Source: Vitis vinifera (taxonomy: Eukaryota; Streptophyta; Magnoliopsida; Vitales; Vitaceae). Taken from it: a DNA stretch of 64,000 bases. Location: NCBI RefSeq assembly GCF_030704535.1, contig NC_081822.1:9851001-9915000 (forward strand), written 5' to 3'. This document shows positions 23,355 to 35,665 of this stretch, piece by piece (position 1 is the first letter of the stretch; every line of letters starts with the position of its first letter). A program made the position numbers and the translations under genes. Under the pieces are notes generated by a model that saw only the letters and a program-made list of their open reading frames with translations, was not told the DNA's origin and did no database searches.

Positions 23355-24917
23355 TCAAAAACTGGCTCGCTTTAGGGAGGTTAGATTGATGGCTGAACCC
23401 AACAGCGACGTGCCAACCTCGATGTCAAAGGAATCGTAACGCAGGAACAGCTCCACCACAAATAGCCTGGCGGCCAGCACCACGAAGTCTTTACCTGCGC
23501 ACTGCTTATTCCCCAAGGTTGGATTCTCGGTTTCAGGTCCGTTTGACCAGAGCACGTGCTTCAGCAGCTTCTCACCCTCACCCACGAACCGATCCGGCAC
23601 GAACTCTTCGGATCGTTCGAAGATTTTCGGGTCTTTGGTGGCGAACGGTTGGTACCCGAACAACATTTCACCTTCTTTGACTTCAAAAACAGAGTCGTGG
23701 CTTTCGATCACCAGATCCTGCTTCGCCTTGCCGTACTGCAATGCGACAGGGGGTTCGATCCGGAAGGCTTCGTATACAGTAGACTTCATCAGCGGCATCT
23801 GCTCCATGGACGCCATGGTCACTTTTCCGCCGTTGGATTTGACGACAGATCTAATCTCCTGGGCTAATTGGGTGTGCAGTTTCACTCCTCCTCGACCGAC
23901 CCATTTGAGAATTGTTGGAAAGATGATTTTCATCCCTCCGAAGGAATTAAAGCACGTGGCGAAAAGGAGGTTGTGGCAAGCTTCCTCTCTTGATATCCCC
24001 ATCTTCTCACCTTCGTCCAGAACATGAGTTGACGCGTCGTAGAAGAAGTCATAGAGCTTCTGGTAACTTGATTTAGCCAGAAATGCCGGGAGTGGAAAAG
24101 TGTGGATAAGGGGTTCTTCTATAAACTTGGGTAGGCCTAGAGTGAGGATGGGACTCAACTGGAAGACAACCCATGTCGTGATTAAGCCAGGCCCGTCAGT
24201 ACCCAGTTTGGTATCAGCCGGCTTGGTGCCGTAGAGAGCGCGAGCAAGAAAGTTGAAGGATGCCTGATCGTTAGGGTCGGCGAAACTGGCTTTGCCTTTT
24301 GCTGCGAGTTCGCTTTCAAGGGTCTCGGAGAGCTCGGAGAAGCAGGAATGGAACTCTGGGATGACCCTGTCGCGGCTGGACTGGAGGAGGAAGAAGAGGA
24401 GGCGCTTGAGTTTGGTGTGATCGGGCTCGGATGGATCGAGATAGGAAAGAACTCTGAATCCGCCGGTGAATTCGGTGGAGGGCATGAAAGTTCCGGTGAA
24501 AACGTCCTTTTTTTCAACTTTGGAAACGTCAAAGAGTACAGGAAAACTCTTCCCATCCAGTAAAACGATGACTTTGGAGTTGGAGGAGATGAAAGGGCCG
24601 GGTGGCATGTTGGACCGGAACACGGTTGACTGGTGTTTCTGGGCTCTGGACCTGAAGAACTCTTCTCTGCCTTGATTATAGAAATAATCAAGACGATCTT
24701 TTATGGGACCGATGAAAGGGAGACCATAATCTCCGGGAATTTTCCTGATTGGACCGGGGGGCGTCACCTGAGACTGAGAAACCGGTACCGATGGTTTCTC
24801 AGAAACAGAGGCAAATATCGGGCGAACAATGAGCTTATGATTGGATGGCTTAGATGATTTTGTGTGTGTTGGGAATTGTAGTTGCAGGGAAGGGAAAGTT
24901 AGAGAAGGGGACGCCAT
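23355..24917 (-). CDS. AOS: Allene oxide synthase (CYP74A), plastid
   Basis: An intronless gene for 520 residues, the usual length of plant CYP74A. The N-terminus (about 1-45) is rich in Ser, Pro, Lys and Thr and fits a plastid transit peptide. The core begins at PIRKIPGDYGLPFIGPI. The haem-binding loop is NPTLGNKQCAGKDF with the ligand Cys473. The I-helix region reads CFNSFGGMK instead of the oxygen-binding A/G-G-x-D/E-T of ordinary P450s, which is the mark of CYP74 enzymes: they need no oxygen or reductase and rearrange fatty acid hydroperoxides. The early NMPPGPFISS stretch is also typical. The enzyme turns 13-hydroperoxy-octadecatrienoic acid into the allene oxide that feeds jasmonate synthesis. 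A TATA box at 25027-25033 gives a short leader to the ATG at 24915-24917. All key residues are present, so the gene is expected to be functional. Assignment is very secure. Confidence 0.97.
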   Translation of the reverse strand: MASPSLTFPSLQLQFPTHTKSSKPSNHKLIVRPIFASVSEKPSVPVSQSQVTPPGPIRKIPGDYGLPFIGPIKDRLDYFYNQGREEFFRSRAQKHQSTVFRSNMPPGPFISSNSKVIVLLDGKSFPVLFDVSKVEKKDVFTGTFMPSTEFTGGFRVLSYLDPSEPDHTKLKRLLFFLLQSSRDRVIPEFHSCFSELSETLESELAAKGKASFADPNDQASFNFLARALYGTKPADTKLGTDGPGLITTWVVFQLSPILTLGLPKFIEEPLIHTFPLPAFLAKSSYQKLYDFFYDASTHVLDEGEKMGISREEACHNLLFATCFNSFGGMKIIFPTILKWVGRGGVKLHTQLAQEIRSVVKSNGGKVTMASMEQMPLMKSTVYEAFRIEPPVALQYGKAKQDLVIESHDSVFEVKEGEMLFGYQPFATKDPKIFERSEEFVPDRFVGEGEKLLKHVLWSNGPETENPTLGNKQCAGKDFVVLAARLFVVELFLRYDSFDIEVGTSLLGSAINLTSLKRASF

Positions 24918-25026
24918 GTCTAAAACTAAACCACTGAAAGCCCTCTTTCAGTCAGCTTTTGCATAGAATGGAGAGAGGAGAAAAGCTATTGGGCCTTGAT
25001 ACACTTTCCAAAATATCCACCCACCC

Positions 25027-25033
25027 ATATATA
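25027..25033 (-). promoter_or_regulatory. TATA box of allene oxide synthase
   Basis: The minus strand reads CTCTATATATGG about 110 bases upstream of the start codon, predicting a leader of roughly 80 bases. No other start-proximal TATA element is visible. Confidence 0.65.
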
Positions 25034-26650
25034 GAGCTGTGAGTGGGATGGCGGGCCGACCGACTTGGAAAGCTAAATAGATTTATGGAGTCGTGAAAGA
25101 TGTGCATTTTTCTTTTTCTTTTTCTTTTTTTATGAAGTACCCACACCTTTACATTTTCCCTCCCACAACTCCTCTGTCGCTTGTTCATTTTTTGGTCACC
25201 GAGTGTCTGTTACGCGCCCCTTGTTTAGGAGCGTCTACTCCACGTGTATGCAACAGTGATTTTTTGTTGCCCCGTCGGGAGGAAAAGGAACGTGGGACTG
25301 CTCTGTCGTTTTATGCCTGGACTGCCTAATCACGTGTTGTTTTAGCATTTGACTCTAAGGGTCTTGCCTCGGTGGCAGTAAGTTGTTCCTGTATTAGCTA
25401 TTTGGGTTATTACATTACGTTTCGTAAATGATCTGTAATGGATAAATGTTCAATAAAAGAGCCACAGGGAGAGAGTTTGGACGGAGTAGAATCACCGTCC
25501 CATTCCCAAAGTACAAACGTCCAGAAAACTTGCAGCCGGCCAGCTTCCCCTTTAATCTGGTGCACTTGCCACGTGTGGAAACCGGCAACTAGTAAGTAAT
25601 GTTTGAACCGAAATTATGGATACCGCGTTCCACAACTGGAATAGGGTTGTCCGGTTACAGAAATCTGGTCTTGACCATGGTTGGACTTGGAACCACTCAA
25701 CCTTGGATGTTAACATCCCGGAGTCTGGACGACCTCCACGCTTGAAAGGACGAGCAAAGCCCCCCACTAAACAAGATCACTCTTTTTCATATCTATTTTT
25801 TTTCAATTTAGCTTTCATTTGAAAAATAATTTTGAAATGGGCTCAGCACACTTCCCACTTTAATATAAAAATATTATAAATTAAAACATGAACTTCATGG
25901 AAGAGTTATGTATTGAAACAATAGAATCCACCGACAGTCAATCAGGGAAGGTGATGACTAATAAAAGAGAAAAACGGGAGAAGGCCTTTCGTATTTTTGT
26001 CATCATAACGACAACACATCACATTCAGACCACAAGTTGAAACCAATCAAACTCCCCGTGCCTTCCATGGCCCCGCTAAGGGAGAGGCGACAGTTCATGT
26101 TCATTCATCATATACCCGTCACTTCGTTGACAATTTTGACAATTTTAACAATTATTCTCAAACAAAATCATATGTTGTAATAATCTTAGCACATGTGATG
26201 TGCAATTGCCCAGAAAAAAAAAAACGTTTGAAGTAATGCATATATTTGTAGCTCACATGAGTTGCAATTTAAATCACACTAAACTCCCATAAACAGGAAA
26301 ACTTATGGTAAACAATAATTTCTGCAAATATTTGTCTCCGATTTGACTGGAGATGGGTTTACACTAAAGTATCTCTGGTCAATTTTGGGGGTGCCAAAAT
26401 TCCATGACGTAAAAACAAAACGCCTAACTTCGATACACGGTATTATCTATGAATTTGAATTTGAATTTTCGTTGTTGTTAAATTCCTGGCCAGACTTTTC
26501 AATCCCAATCCTCTCAAAAAACCCAAACAAAATAAAATCCTAAGAATTTTCTTGAAGACTATTCTTGAAAAATATATTTTATAATAAAATATAATTCTTT
26601 AACTTAAACAAATATTTGATAAACTTTTAATAAAAATATAACATTTTAAG
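25034..26650. other. Upstream region of allene oxide synthase and spacer
   Basis: The first part is the likely promoter of the allene oxide synthase gene and contains CACGTG cores at about 25242 and 25332 and CCACGTGTG near 25570. The rest is non-coding and becomes AT-rich from 26100. No gene was recognised. Confidence 0.5.
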
Positions 26651-26868
26651 TGTTATAACTCAAACAATTGGGTATTAATAATACTTTTGCTAAAAATAAA
26701 AATTAATTGCATTCTATTTTTCAACATAATAACAAGTTTATTTATAATAAATTAATTATATTTGTACTAGTACTTTAATTCCTATTAGACCAAAAGTCCT
26801 AATTAATATAGAAAACTTAAACAAATAACAATTTATAATATTTCTCAAATTCTTAAAAAAAATTAATT
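26651..26868 (-). repeat. Left LTR of the copia fossil
   Basis: Matches the right LTR along its length, with landmarks CAAACAATTGGGTATT, TTTGCTAAAAATAAA and TCAACATAATAACAA in the same order. Clearly diverged, so the insertion is old. The inner border is approximate. Confidence 0.7.
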
Positions 26869-26972
26869 TGACTTTAAGTTGGATTATAATTTTAACAGTC
26901 TTCTTTAATCTAAGTTGTAAAAGCAATCACACCAAACATCATTTTTCAACTTCTCAAACATATATGTCTTTA

Positions 26973-28261
26973 GGGGGTGTTTGGTACACGGGAATAGGGA
27001 GTGAGAATAGACATCTCATTTCTTTTTTCCCTTATTCCTATGTTTGGATAAATGTTAAGACGGAGGAAATGAAATAAAAAATTATTTCGACAGAAATCAA
27101 ATCCAACTTATGAGTCGAATTTGCATTCATTAAAAGTAGGTGGTATTCTGATTCATTAAACCTATTTGATAATATAAAATAACCTAAATTACTATTTTAC
27201 CCTCTTATCTTGTTCTTCAAACCCGATGTTTATCTTTTTTGCAAAGGTAGAGATCCATGCAACAAGTGATTCTTCCAAATTGAATCAATTAAACCTTCCA
27301 CGATATTAAAAAAAAAAATCAATTTCTAATTTATAGGGTTTTGGATGTTCATTTTGATTGTTGGATCTAGGATTCGTCATTGTTTACTGCAACTAGGTTC
27401 TGAAAACTCCCTTCTACATCTTCGATCAGGTTTACCTTATTTTCTCTTTCTTCTTCTACTTCTTTATATGTGTTTCTTCTTCTCTATAAATCGATTAATT
27501 TTTTTTAATTAATTTATGTTTGGAATCTTTGATGTTTCTTTATCTTGTATTAATGGAAACTGGAGAGAAAAATTGAAATGGTTGGAAAAAGATTTTTCGA
27601 TTTCACGTGTTTACAATATTGAAAATTTTTAATGGTTAGGAAAAAAATAAAAACAAATAAACAAATAAAAACAAAATTTTTTTAAGGTTATGGATTTTAT
27701 CGGGTATGATACTTGTTGAAAATTAGAATAAATTTGAATTCTTTTATTTCCTCTTTTGAAAATAGGAAAAACATTTGCTAGCTTTGAGAATTTAAATATT
27801 ATAATAAATAATTTTTTTTTGAAAAATATAATTTTATAACTACTTAAGCATGACAAATTATTCAAATTTTTAATAAAAATAATAATTGAATATTTGTGCA
27901 TTAGGGTTATAAGATTTTTTATAGTTAATTTTTTATTTATTGAGTATATATATATATTTTTTAGTCTTATTATTTAATAACAAAAAACCTCTCAAATTTT
28001 ATTTTTTTTTAAATAAAAGTAAAAATAAAAAAATATTTTAAATTATATGTAAGGATATTATTGTAAATTTATTTATTTTTCATTTTCATTCCTATTATTA
28101 TCAAACATTGGAATGGAAACAAATAATCATTCAAATCTTGCATTCCTAAATTCATCCAAATGATAGAAATGGAATCATCAAATTCATTCCATTCCACTAA
28201 AAAATAGGAAAGGAAACAAAATATTATTTTCATTCCCTATTCCGACGTACCAAACACCCCC
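26973..28261. mobile_element. Non-autonomous PIF/Harbinger transposon, 1.29 kb
   Basis: Terminal inverted repeats GGGGGTGTTTGGTA at the left and TACCAAACACCCCC at the right extend imperfectly to about 28 bp (GGAATAGGGA / TCCCTATTCC). The target duplication is TTA on both sides (26970-26972 and 28262-28264), the mark of PIF/Harbinger. It has no transposase. Its left part (27235-27500) matches 30280-30560 and its right part (27660-28261) matches 36240-36771 of the larger element, so it is an internal-deletion derivative of the same family. It sits inside the copia fossil, splitting the end of its RNase H region. Confidence 0.9.
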
Positions 28262-29782
28262 TTAGTGGCTTTGTAAAAATATTTGCAACTTCATTTTTTG
28301 ATCTACAAAACTCAAGTTTGATCTCTTAATTTTTCATAAATTAAGATGACTAAATCGAAAATGCTAAGGCCAATTGCTATCTTCCATTGTTGCCTTTAAA
28401 TTAAATAAAGTTTTTGCTTGAAGAAACATAGAAAACATCTTATCATTTGTTATATGCACTTTTGCAATCATTTTCTTATTTTTATTACTAAGGGTGCAAA
28501 TTCCATTAGAGATATTAATGACATGTATTTTTTTTAATTGTCACATGCTCAAAAAATTCCCAAAAATATTTGGAACAAAAAATACATTTGTTGTAGTAAC
28601 ATTGTACCATCTTTAAAACATATTTTAACATTACTTTTGTTCATGATCGAAACTTTGAATTTGTTTCCAAAATTAACTTCACCTTGGAGTAATTCATTTA
28701 ATTGTGAAAATAATTCTTTCTTTACCACACATGTGATTACTATCTTGTATCAAGATACCAAACATATTGGCAGTCTACATTTGATGTTGCTACATTGCAA
28801 GTTAATATTAAATTTTGCTCTATTTCATCGGTTTCAAGCTGCTCAACTTGTTCATTATGCAATTTCATTTGACATTCTGACTTATAATGTCCATACCTTT
28901 TGCATTTGAAACATTGTATGTGTGACTTGTCTTTAGGTTTAGAGGTGTTGCCTTTTCTTTTTGAAGAATTTGTGTCACCATCTCCATTTTTATTGTTGAA
29001 ATTGTTGTGTTCCCCTCTACTTCTGCCATAGCCATGACCTTTGCCACCTTGTTGGCCACCATGACCTCCAATAAATGCTCTACTCTGCAAGGGTTGCTCC
29101 AAATTTGTAGAGTTGATTATTTGATTCATTCTTTGTTCATGGGAACATAATGAATTCATCAACCCTTCACCTGCAAAAGTGAAAATATATTTTCTTTCTT
29201 TAATTGCCGCAACAACATAGTCGAATCTTGCACTTAAAGATCACATAATTTTCTATATTATTCGTTGATCATCAAACTTCTCACCATTAACTCACATATG
29301 GTTAACAATGGTTTGTACCTGATCAAAATAACCTGATGGATTTAGAGTCATTCATGCGAATAGACTTGAATTCACTTCTTAATGTTTGCAATTTTATTCA
29401 AGTGACACATTCATCACCTATGTATAATTTTTGTAGAGTAACTCATGTCTCTTTTGCTATTTCTACCTCTAAGATTTTCTCAAATATGGATTTAGCTACT
29501 ACTTGGAATATTGTATAGAGTTTTTTTTTTTGTTTTTTATTTTTATTTTTATCTTTATTTCAAGAATCTTTTAATGAATCTTTCTGTTCATTTGATAGTG
29601 CATTGAATTCTTTCGAATCGATTACTTCATTGTAACCGATATCTACGAGATCCCATAAACCTTGAAATCTAAACAAGATACACATCTGAATACACCAATT
29701 ATCAAAATTCTTACCTATGAATTTTGGAAGTTAAGAATGAATTGAGTTATTATTTGTAGCTATAATTTCATCAACAACCGAT

Positions 29783-29996
29783 TGTTGGAACCCACACAAT
29801 TGGATATTGACTCTTGCTAAAAATAAAAGTTTGTTGCATTACACTTTTCAACATAATAACAAACTTATTTATAACAAACCAATCATACTTGTACTAGGAC
29901 TCCAATTCTTATTAGACTAAAAATCCTAATTAACATAGGAAACCTAAATAAATAACAATTCCTAATGTTTCTTAAATTCCTAAAATAATTTCAACA
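29783..29996 (-). repeat. Right LTR of the copia fossil
   Basis: This is the 5' LTR in element orientation: on the minus strand it starts TGTTGAAATTATTTTAGG and ends GGTTCCAACA. The gag-coding part starts just left of it. Confidence 0.75.
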
Positions 29997-32900
29997 TTGA
30001 GAATTTATTATAAAAGTGGGTAGTTTTTTAGAATACATTTAGGGGGTGTTTGGTATGCTAGAATAGGGAGTGAGAGTAGATATCTCATTTCTTATCTTTG
30101 TCATTCCCATGTTTGGATAAATTCTAAAAAGACAAAAATGGAATAAAAAAATGATTCCTCCAAATTCATCAAGAGGGTGTGGTACTCTGATTCATTGAAC
30201 CCATCAAATAATATAAAATAACCTAAACTTACCATTTTACCCTTGGACTTCATTCTTCAAGCCTAATGTCTCTATCTTCTCCACAAAATTGGAGACCCAC
30301 TCATCAATAACTTCTCTGCAACAAGTGATTATCCCAAATTGAATCAATCAAACCTTCCACAATATTTAGAAAAAAAATTTCAATTTCTAGGGTTTTGGAT
30401 GTTTATTTCGATTGTTGGATTCAGAATTTGTCATTGTTCTTTGTATCTAGGTTCTGACAATTTTCTTATGCATCTCCAATCAGGTTTACCTTTTTTTTTT
30501 TTCTTCCACTTCTTTCTTTGTTTTTCTTCTTCTATATAAATCATTTTTTTTTATTGATTTGTGTTTGGAATTTTGAGGCTTTTTTTACAGACTTAAGGGG
30601 TGTTTGGTTCAATTATGTTTGCTTGAACCGTCAAATTTGGATTTTGTTTTCTTTGATTTTCCTTGCTTTATTCTTTGCTTAGGTTCTGTAAATAATAGAA
30701 CATCTTTGATCTAATAGATCACCAAGTGTTTGATTTGGGAATTTGGGTATGTGGGTGTGTCGAGTGAAAATTTTTAGGCTTCATCCTTATTATTTTAGGT
30801 AATTTCAAACAGTTGTGATCTTCAGTTATGAACATGTCTATATTGGCTTCCTAGCCTTGTTGGATTTGAAGTGATTGCTATTTTGATTGGGTTCCAGAAA
30901 TCTTATCTACTCAACTTGATGATCATTTGAAGTTATTCTATGAAATGGCTTCCAAAAACAGCCTTGTTGAGATATTGGGGTAAGGAATTGCAGTTTAGGC
31001 TTCTAGTGTCTACTGCTCTTATACAAAGGGTATTAACTTTTTTTAATTTTTTATTATTATATTAGTTTTTGTATAAAACAGACAATTTTTGTATTTTGGG
31101 GGGCAAAAGATGTATTTATTAAGCATTTGAATGCTTTGGAGTTGGGAAGATATTAGAACTAATTGAAGACTTGATAATGAAGTCAAAAGATTAAAATGAA
31201 CCGTATTTAAAGGAAAATGAGTATGCTTTAAATGTTGAATTGCTCAGGTTAAATCTAGAAATTTTCTTATAACTTGGGATTTATTTGTGAAGTATAGAAA
31301 CAGCCTGGAAGGATTTTGTGAAGTGTGCATGCTTATAATGACAGATTTTGGGTGATGAGAAAAGTAAACTAATGAGGGTTTTTTTTTTTTTTTGTCTTTT
31401 TTTCTTTTTTTCCCACAAAAAGATCAGGGAAAAAAAAGGTTTTAGAGAGGAAAAGTACCATAGAAAATAGGAGGTTCTATATCAATGAAAGTCAATATAG
31501 GAGGGCGGTTGAATATTTAGAAAATACAAAGAAAAAAAGTAGGGGAATTGTGTAGGCAACTTTCCATGGACCACCCCCAATGGTCATGTGGTTTCTTTTC
31601 TTTAGTTAGATCCTATTTTAATAAAAAGAAAAATAAATAAAAAAAATTGATTTTGGGTTTGGCTAAAAAGCTCATTTTTCATAACATTGATGTCCTATTA
31701 TTCTATATTTTTTTTATCTTATTTATTTGTGTTATAATTTCATTTACATGTTTTTATCATTTTACTATATGCTTTAATTGAGTCAAACAAAAAATTTGAT
31801 ATGATAGCAAATTGATTCCCTACAATAAAATAAGAAATCTCTTTAATAATTACGTATTAAAATAAGTGAGTTTTAATTATTTAAACTTTTGGCCCGATTT
31901 GACTTTAATATTCTAATATGAAAGTGTACCATATGATAAGATGACACCAATTTCTAATTAATATTTAATTTGCATTTGGATTTCAAATAAATTTACACAG
32001 CAATTTACATGTAGCTCATAACTTTTTTTAAAAAAATTATTGAGTAATTAGATGATTTTATTTATGTATTTATTTTTTGCTATGTTTTGTCAAGATTAAA
32101 TTTTAAAATTTGAACTTGTTAAGTGTAAAAAATTATTATTTTCAACATCTATAATACGACAATTAGTTAAGAAATACTTAAGCACTCAAGGTGTAAAGAA
32201 ATAAGTTAGAATAAGATGCAAATATTAATTATATTAGACAAATAAGATAGATACAATTTCTTTAAATAGTCTCTCTTTGGTAGAAACTAATTTTAGCTTT
32301 AAGGACAAAAGTCTTTTTGAGATTTGTCCCCAAAAAGATGAGAGAAACTAAGAGTGATGAGATGAGAGAGAGCAAAAAGGAAAAGTAGAGAAGGGAAACA
32401 ACACAACAAAAAGAATGATACTTTTTTTGGACAACTTTCAATGGGCTACCCAACCCAAGGGCTTTGAAAGCTTATCTGAGTTTGGATTTATGGGTAAAAG
32501 CCTAAAAAACAGGGGGTTTGATCATCTGTTATCACTTGGACTCTCTTTCTTCTTGCCACTTTGTCTTTGTTTTTTTTCTTCAACTTCTCACTTCCTTCAA
32601 GCCCCAAGGTACTTACTCACCATCCTAATTAATATAATCCATAGTGCTTTGAAAAAAGGCTTAAAAGCAAGGAAAAGAGAGGCACAATACTTGTATTAAA
32701 CTTTTCTTTTTCTTTTAAGTGTCAAAATTGAGTCTCCTCAAGCTTAAAGATAAAACATAGTGGCATTATAGATAAAACATGCATTCACATTTGATTCATC
32801 CTGCAATTAAACTCGATAAACTCTATCAACCTATAACTAATTTTAACATAATTTAAATAACCATTAAAAATTATGTTTATAAATATACAAACATATACAA

Positions 32901-33135
32901 ATGTTATGTATAAACTTTATGACTACTAGAACTTTGGTAGTCATATTATTGAACTTCAGAAAATGTATGCAAACTAGTATTAGTTTGGTACAAATGAATT
33001 TGCGTATATTAATTTTTCTTTGCTTATAGAAAATTAATAATGAGGTCAAACATAGAATATTTAATCTTTTTTTTTTGGTCCTATTAAAAACACATTGTTT
33101 TTTTTTTCTTTTGTGATTTGGACTCTTGAACAGCC

Positions 33136-34460
33136 ATGAACCTCATTGAGATGGAAATAAGAGAACAATTTACCTTGATTCTATATGTTATAGCGAACAT
33201 ACTTAATATGTTTACTGCACTTGGTACTGCTACAAGGAAACATTATCAGAGACAAACATTAATGGAAAGATCTACAAATAGAATATTTTTGCGAGTTGAA
33301 AATCTTAATCGATTGATTTATGGGAGTGATATAGCATGTATGGAGTAACTTAGGATGGATAGACATACTTTCACCATGTTATGTTCCATGCTTCGCATTA
33401 TTGGTAAACTAAATGATTCAAAATATATTGATGTAGAATAAATGGTTGCATTATTATTGCACATCATGTAAAGAATCGAGTTATAAAAATTTTGATTCTT
33501 AAGGTTTGGAGAAACTGTTAGTAGACATGTCAATGCGGTATTGAATGCAATTATTCGCCTACAAGGAGTATTATTCAAAAAACCAAAACCAATCTTTAAG
33601 AACTCTACAGATGAGATATGGAAATGGTTTAAGGTATATAAATTATAAATTTAGTTTATATAGGTTTAAATAATTCATATTATAGTAATACTAATACTTT
33701 TATTTAAATAGAATTGTCTAGGAGCTTTAGATGGAACTTGCATTTGAGTGAATGTGCCTGAGGGAGACAAACCTAGATATCAAACAAGGAAGAATGAAAT
33801 TGCATCAAATGTCTTAGAAGTTTGTTCTCAAGACATGTAGTTTATTTATGTATTGCTAGGTTGGGAGAGATTAGCTTCTGATTCTTGAGTGTTTCGAGAT
33901 GCAATTAGTAAGAGAAATAGATTAGCAATTCTACATGGTAAATATGTGTCTTTTAGAAACTATTGATTTCTTTTTGATATATGATATATTTTTAAAAATA
34001 TGTTTTGGAACATTCATTTTAGGTTATTACTATCTTGTTGATGTTGGCTATACAAAAATGGAAAGAGATTTCTTGCCCCAGATAGGGAGCAAAGATATCA
34101 TCTCAATTATTAGAGAGAGAAACACATGCTAATAACCCATAAAGAGTTTTTCAACATGAAGCATTCTCTAACAAGAAATGTTATCAAGAGATGTTTTGGT
34201 TTGCTTAAACTACATTGGGTTATACTTAGGAGCCCTTGATTCTTTCCATTCAAGACTTAATGTAAAATCATTCTTACTTGTTATCTTCTTTATAATCTCA
34301 TAAAAAGAGAGATGTATGTGGACCCATTGAAACAAAAATTGGATGTGCAAGACCACAAAGTTGTAGGTGAACCAATAACTATAATTGAACCATCATATCA
34401 ATGGAGTGCTTGGTGAAGAAATATAGCAATTCAAATGTTTAATGAATGGAACACATTATA
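33136..34460 (+). pseudogene. PIF/Harbinger transposase (DDE), decayed
   Basis: The reading begins MNLIEMEIREQFTLILYVI and continues through RMDRHTFTMLCSMLRIIG, the catalytic ALDGTC and PEGDKPRYQTRK, and YYYLVDVGYT, all typical of plant Harbinger transposases. A small intron after LHG (GT at about 33939) is placed as in relatives. The last recognisable part is QMFNEWN. Several in-frame stops (for example after YGSDIACME and after SKYIDVE) and local frame changes show that it is dead. Its role was to cut and join element ends at TTA sites together with the Myb-like partner. Confidence 0.85.
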
Positions 34461-34693
34461 GTATGTTGTTTATTTTAGGAGAAAAATTATGTTTGATGTT
34501 TTAGACTTATCATTTGCAAATTTTGAATGGTTTGTATGAATTATTATATGATAAACTAGTTTGAATTGAATTTAATAATGTTTTTCCATTGTTAAATTTG
34601 AGATATAATTAGACATGTGTTTATTATTATTGTCTTCATATTACATTTGTTCTTAAAACATAGTTACATAATTTGATATTTTTGAAACATAGG

Positions 34694-35665
34694 ATGGATT
34701 CTACATCAAGTGGTCAAATAAGGGGGCATGGAAGAAACAAACGAGTGTAAACTCCCAATGAGGATGAAAAATTGGTTGAGTGTCTAGTTGAGTTGTGTGT
34801 TTTAAGGAAGGTAAAACGTGATAATGGGTTTAAACCAAAAACATTTTTACAAGTGGAGAAAATATTAGAGGAAAAACTTCCAAACAATGAACTTAAATCA
34901 AGTCCACATATTGAATTGTGTGTGAAAACTTTAAAAAAACAATTCAATGCCATAATGGATAAGCTAACCCATGGTAGCGGGTTTTCTTGGGACAACAAAA
35001 AGAAAATGGTTTTATGTGATCAAAATGTATTCAAAGATTGGGTCAAGGTAAATATATTTACAATACTTCCTATCTTGTATTTTTATTCCACAACATCTTG
35101 TTAGTTTATTTGATACATTGGTATATTTTTTTTCTTTCAATATATTATGTATTTTATATGCTTGAATATCAATTACATTTTAATGCATGATGTGTTCTTT
35201 CTTTTTGGGTATCTACCATTGATGTTTTTGGGAAAATAATTAGGAGCTATAGTTGGAAGTGATCATAAAAATTCAAATAGACTATTATATAATTAATTGC
35301 ATCAAAGGAAAGAAATGATATATATTCTTAATTATTTATCTTTTCTTCAATCTAATGTAGCATGAGATTAATATTTCTTTAAGTTAGTAACTTTTATGTT
35401 AAAGATGCTAGTTATTTTTTGTATATTTTATAGGGCCATAAAGATGCTAATGGTTTGAGACTCAAACCATTTCCACATTTTGATGATCTAAGTCTTGTTT
35501 TTGGTAAAGATAGTGCTAATGGAAAATGAGCAATGTCAATTGATGATATTTTGGAGGAGTTAGATCAAGATGAAGCAAGCAATAACATTGAAGTTGATGA
35601 CTTAGAGAAACCAAAGCCAATGCCTCTCACTCTCGTAGGAAAAAGGCAAAAAATGATGACATGAC
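34694..35665 (+). pseudogene. Harbinger Myb/SANT-like partner protein, decayed
   Basis: The frame starts MDSTSSGQIRGHGRNKR, followed by a trihelix/SANT-type block (EDEKLVECLVELCVLRK, LKKQFNAIMDKLTHGSGFSW). An intron from about 35048 to 35433 joins it to HKDANGLRLKPFPHFDDL. One stop lies in the N-terminal part and another after KDSANGK. This family provides the DNA-binding partner of the transposase. It reads in the same direction about 230 bp after the transposase. Confidence 0.8.

Larger units (their letters stand above)
26651..29996 (-). mobile_element. Ty1/copia retrotransposon fossil, shortened and broken
   Basis: LTR-like direct repeats of about 215 bp at 26651-26868 and 29783-29996 flank the element. 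The right LTR has TG...CA ends (TGTTGGAACCC ... TTTCAACA). Possible 5-bp target copies are TTAAG and TTGAG. Reading leftwards, recognisable parts are a gag region with the zinc knuckle CFKCKRYGHYKSEC, the start of the protease and pre-integrase region, and the end of the RNase H region (ANIFTKPL). It has many breaks, is far shorter than an intact copia element and its LTRs are clearly diverged, so it is old. A PIF/Harbinger element (26973-28261) is inserted near its 3' end. Confidence 0.8.

Noticed and set aside
24182-24691. Second minus-strand frame of 169 codons inside AOS
   Set aside because: Overlaps the AOS frame in another phase and is rich in Ser/Pro as shadows of GC-rich genes are.
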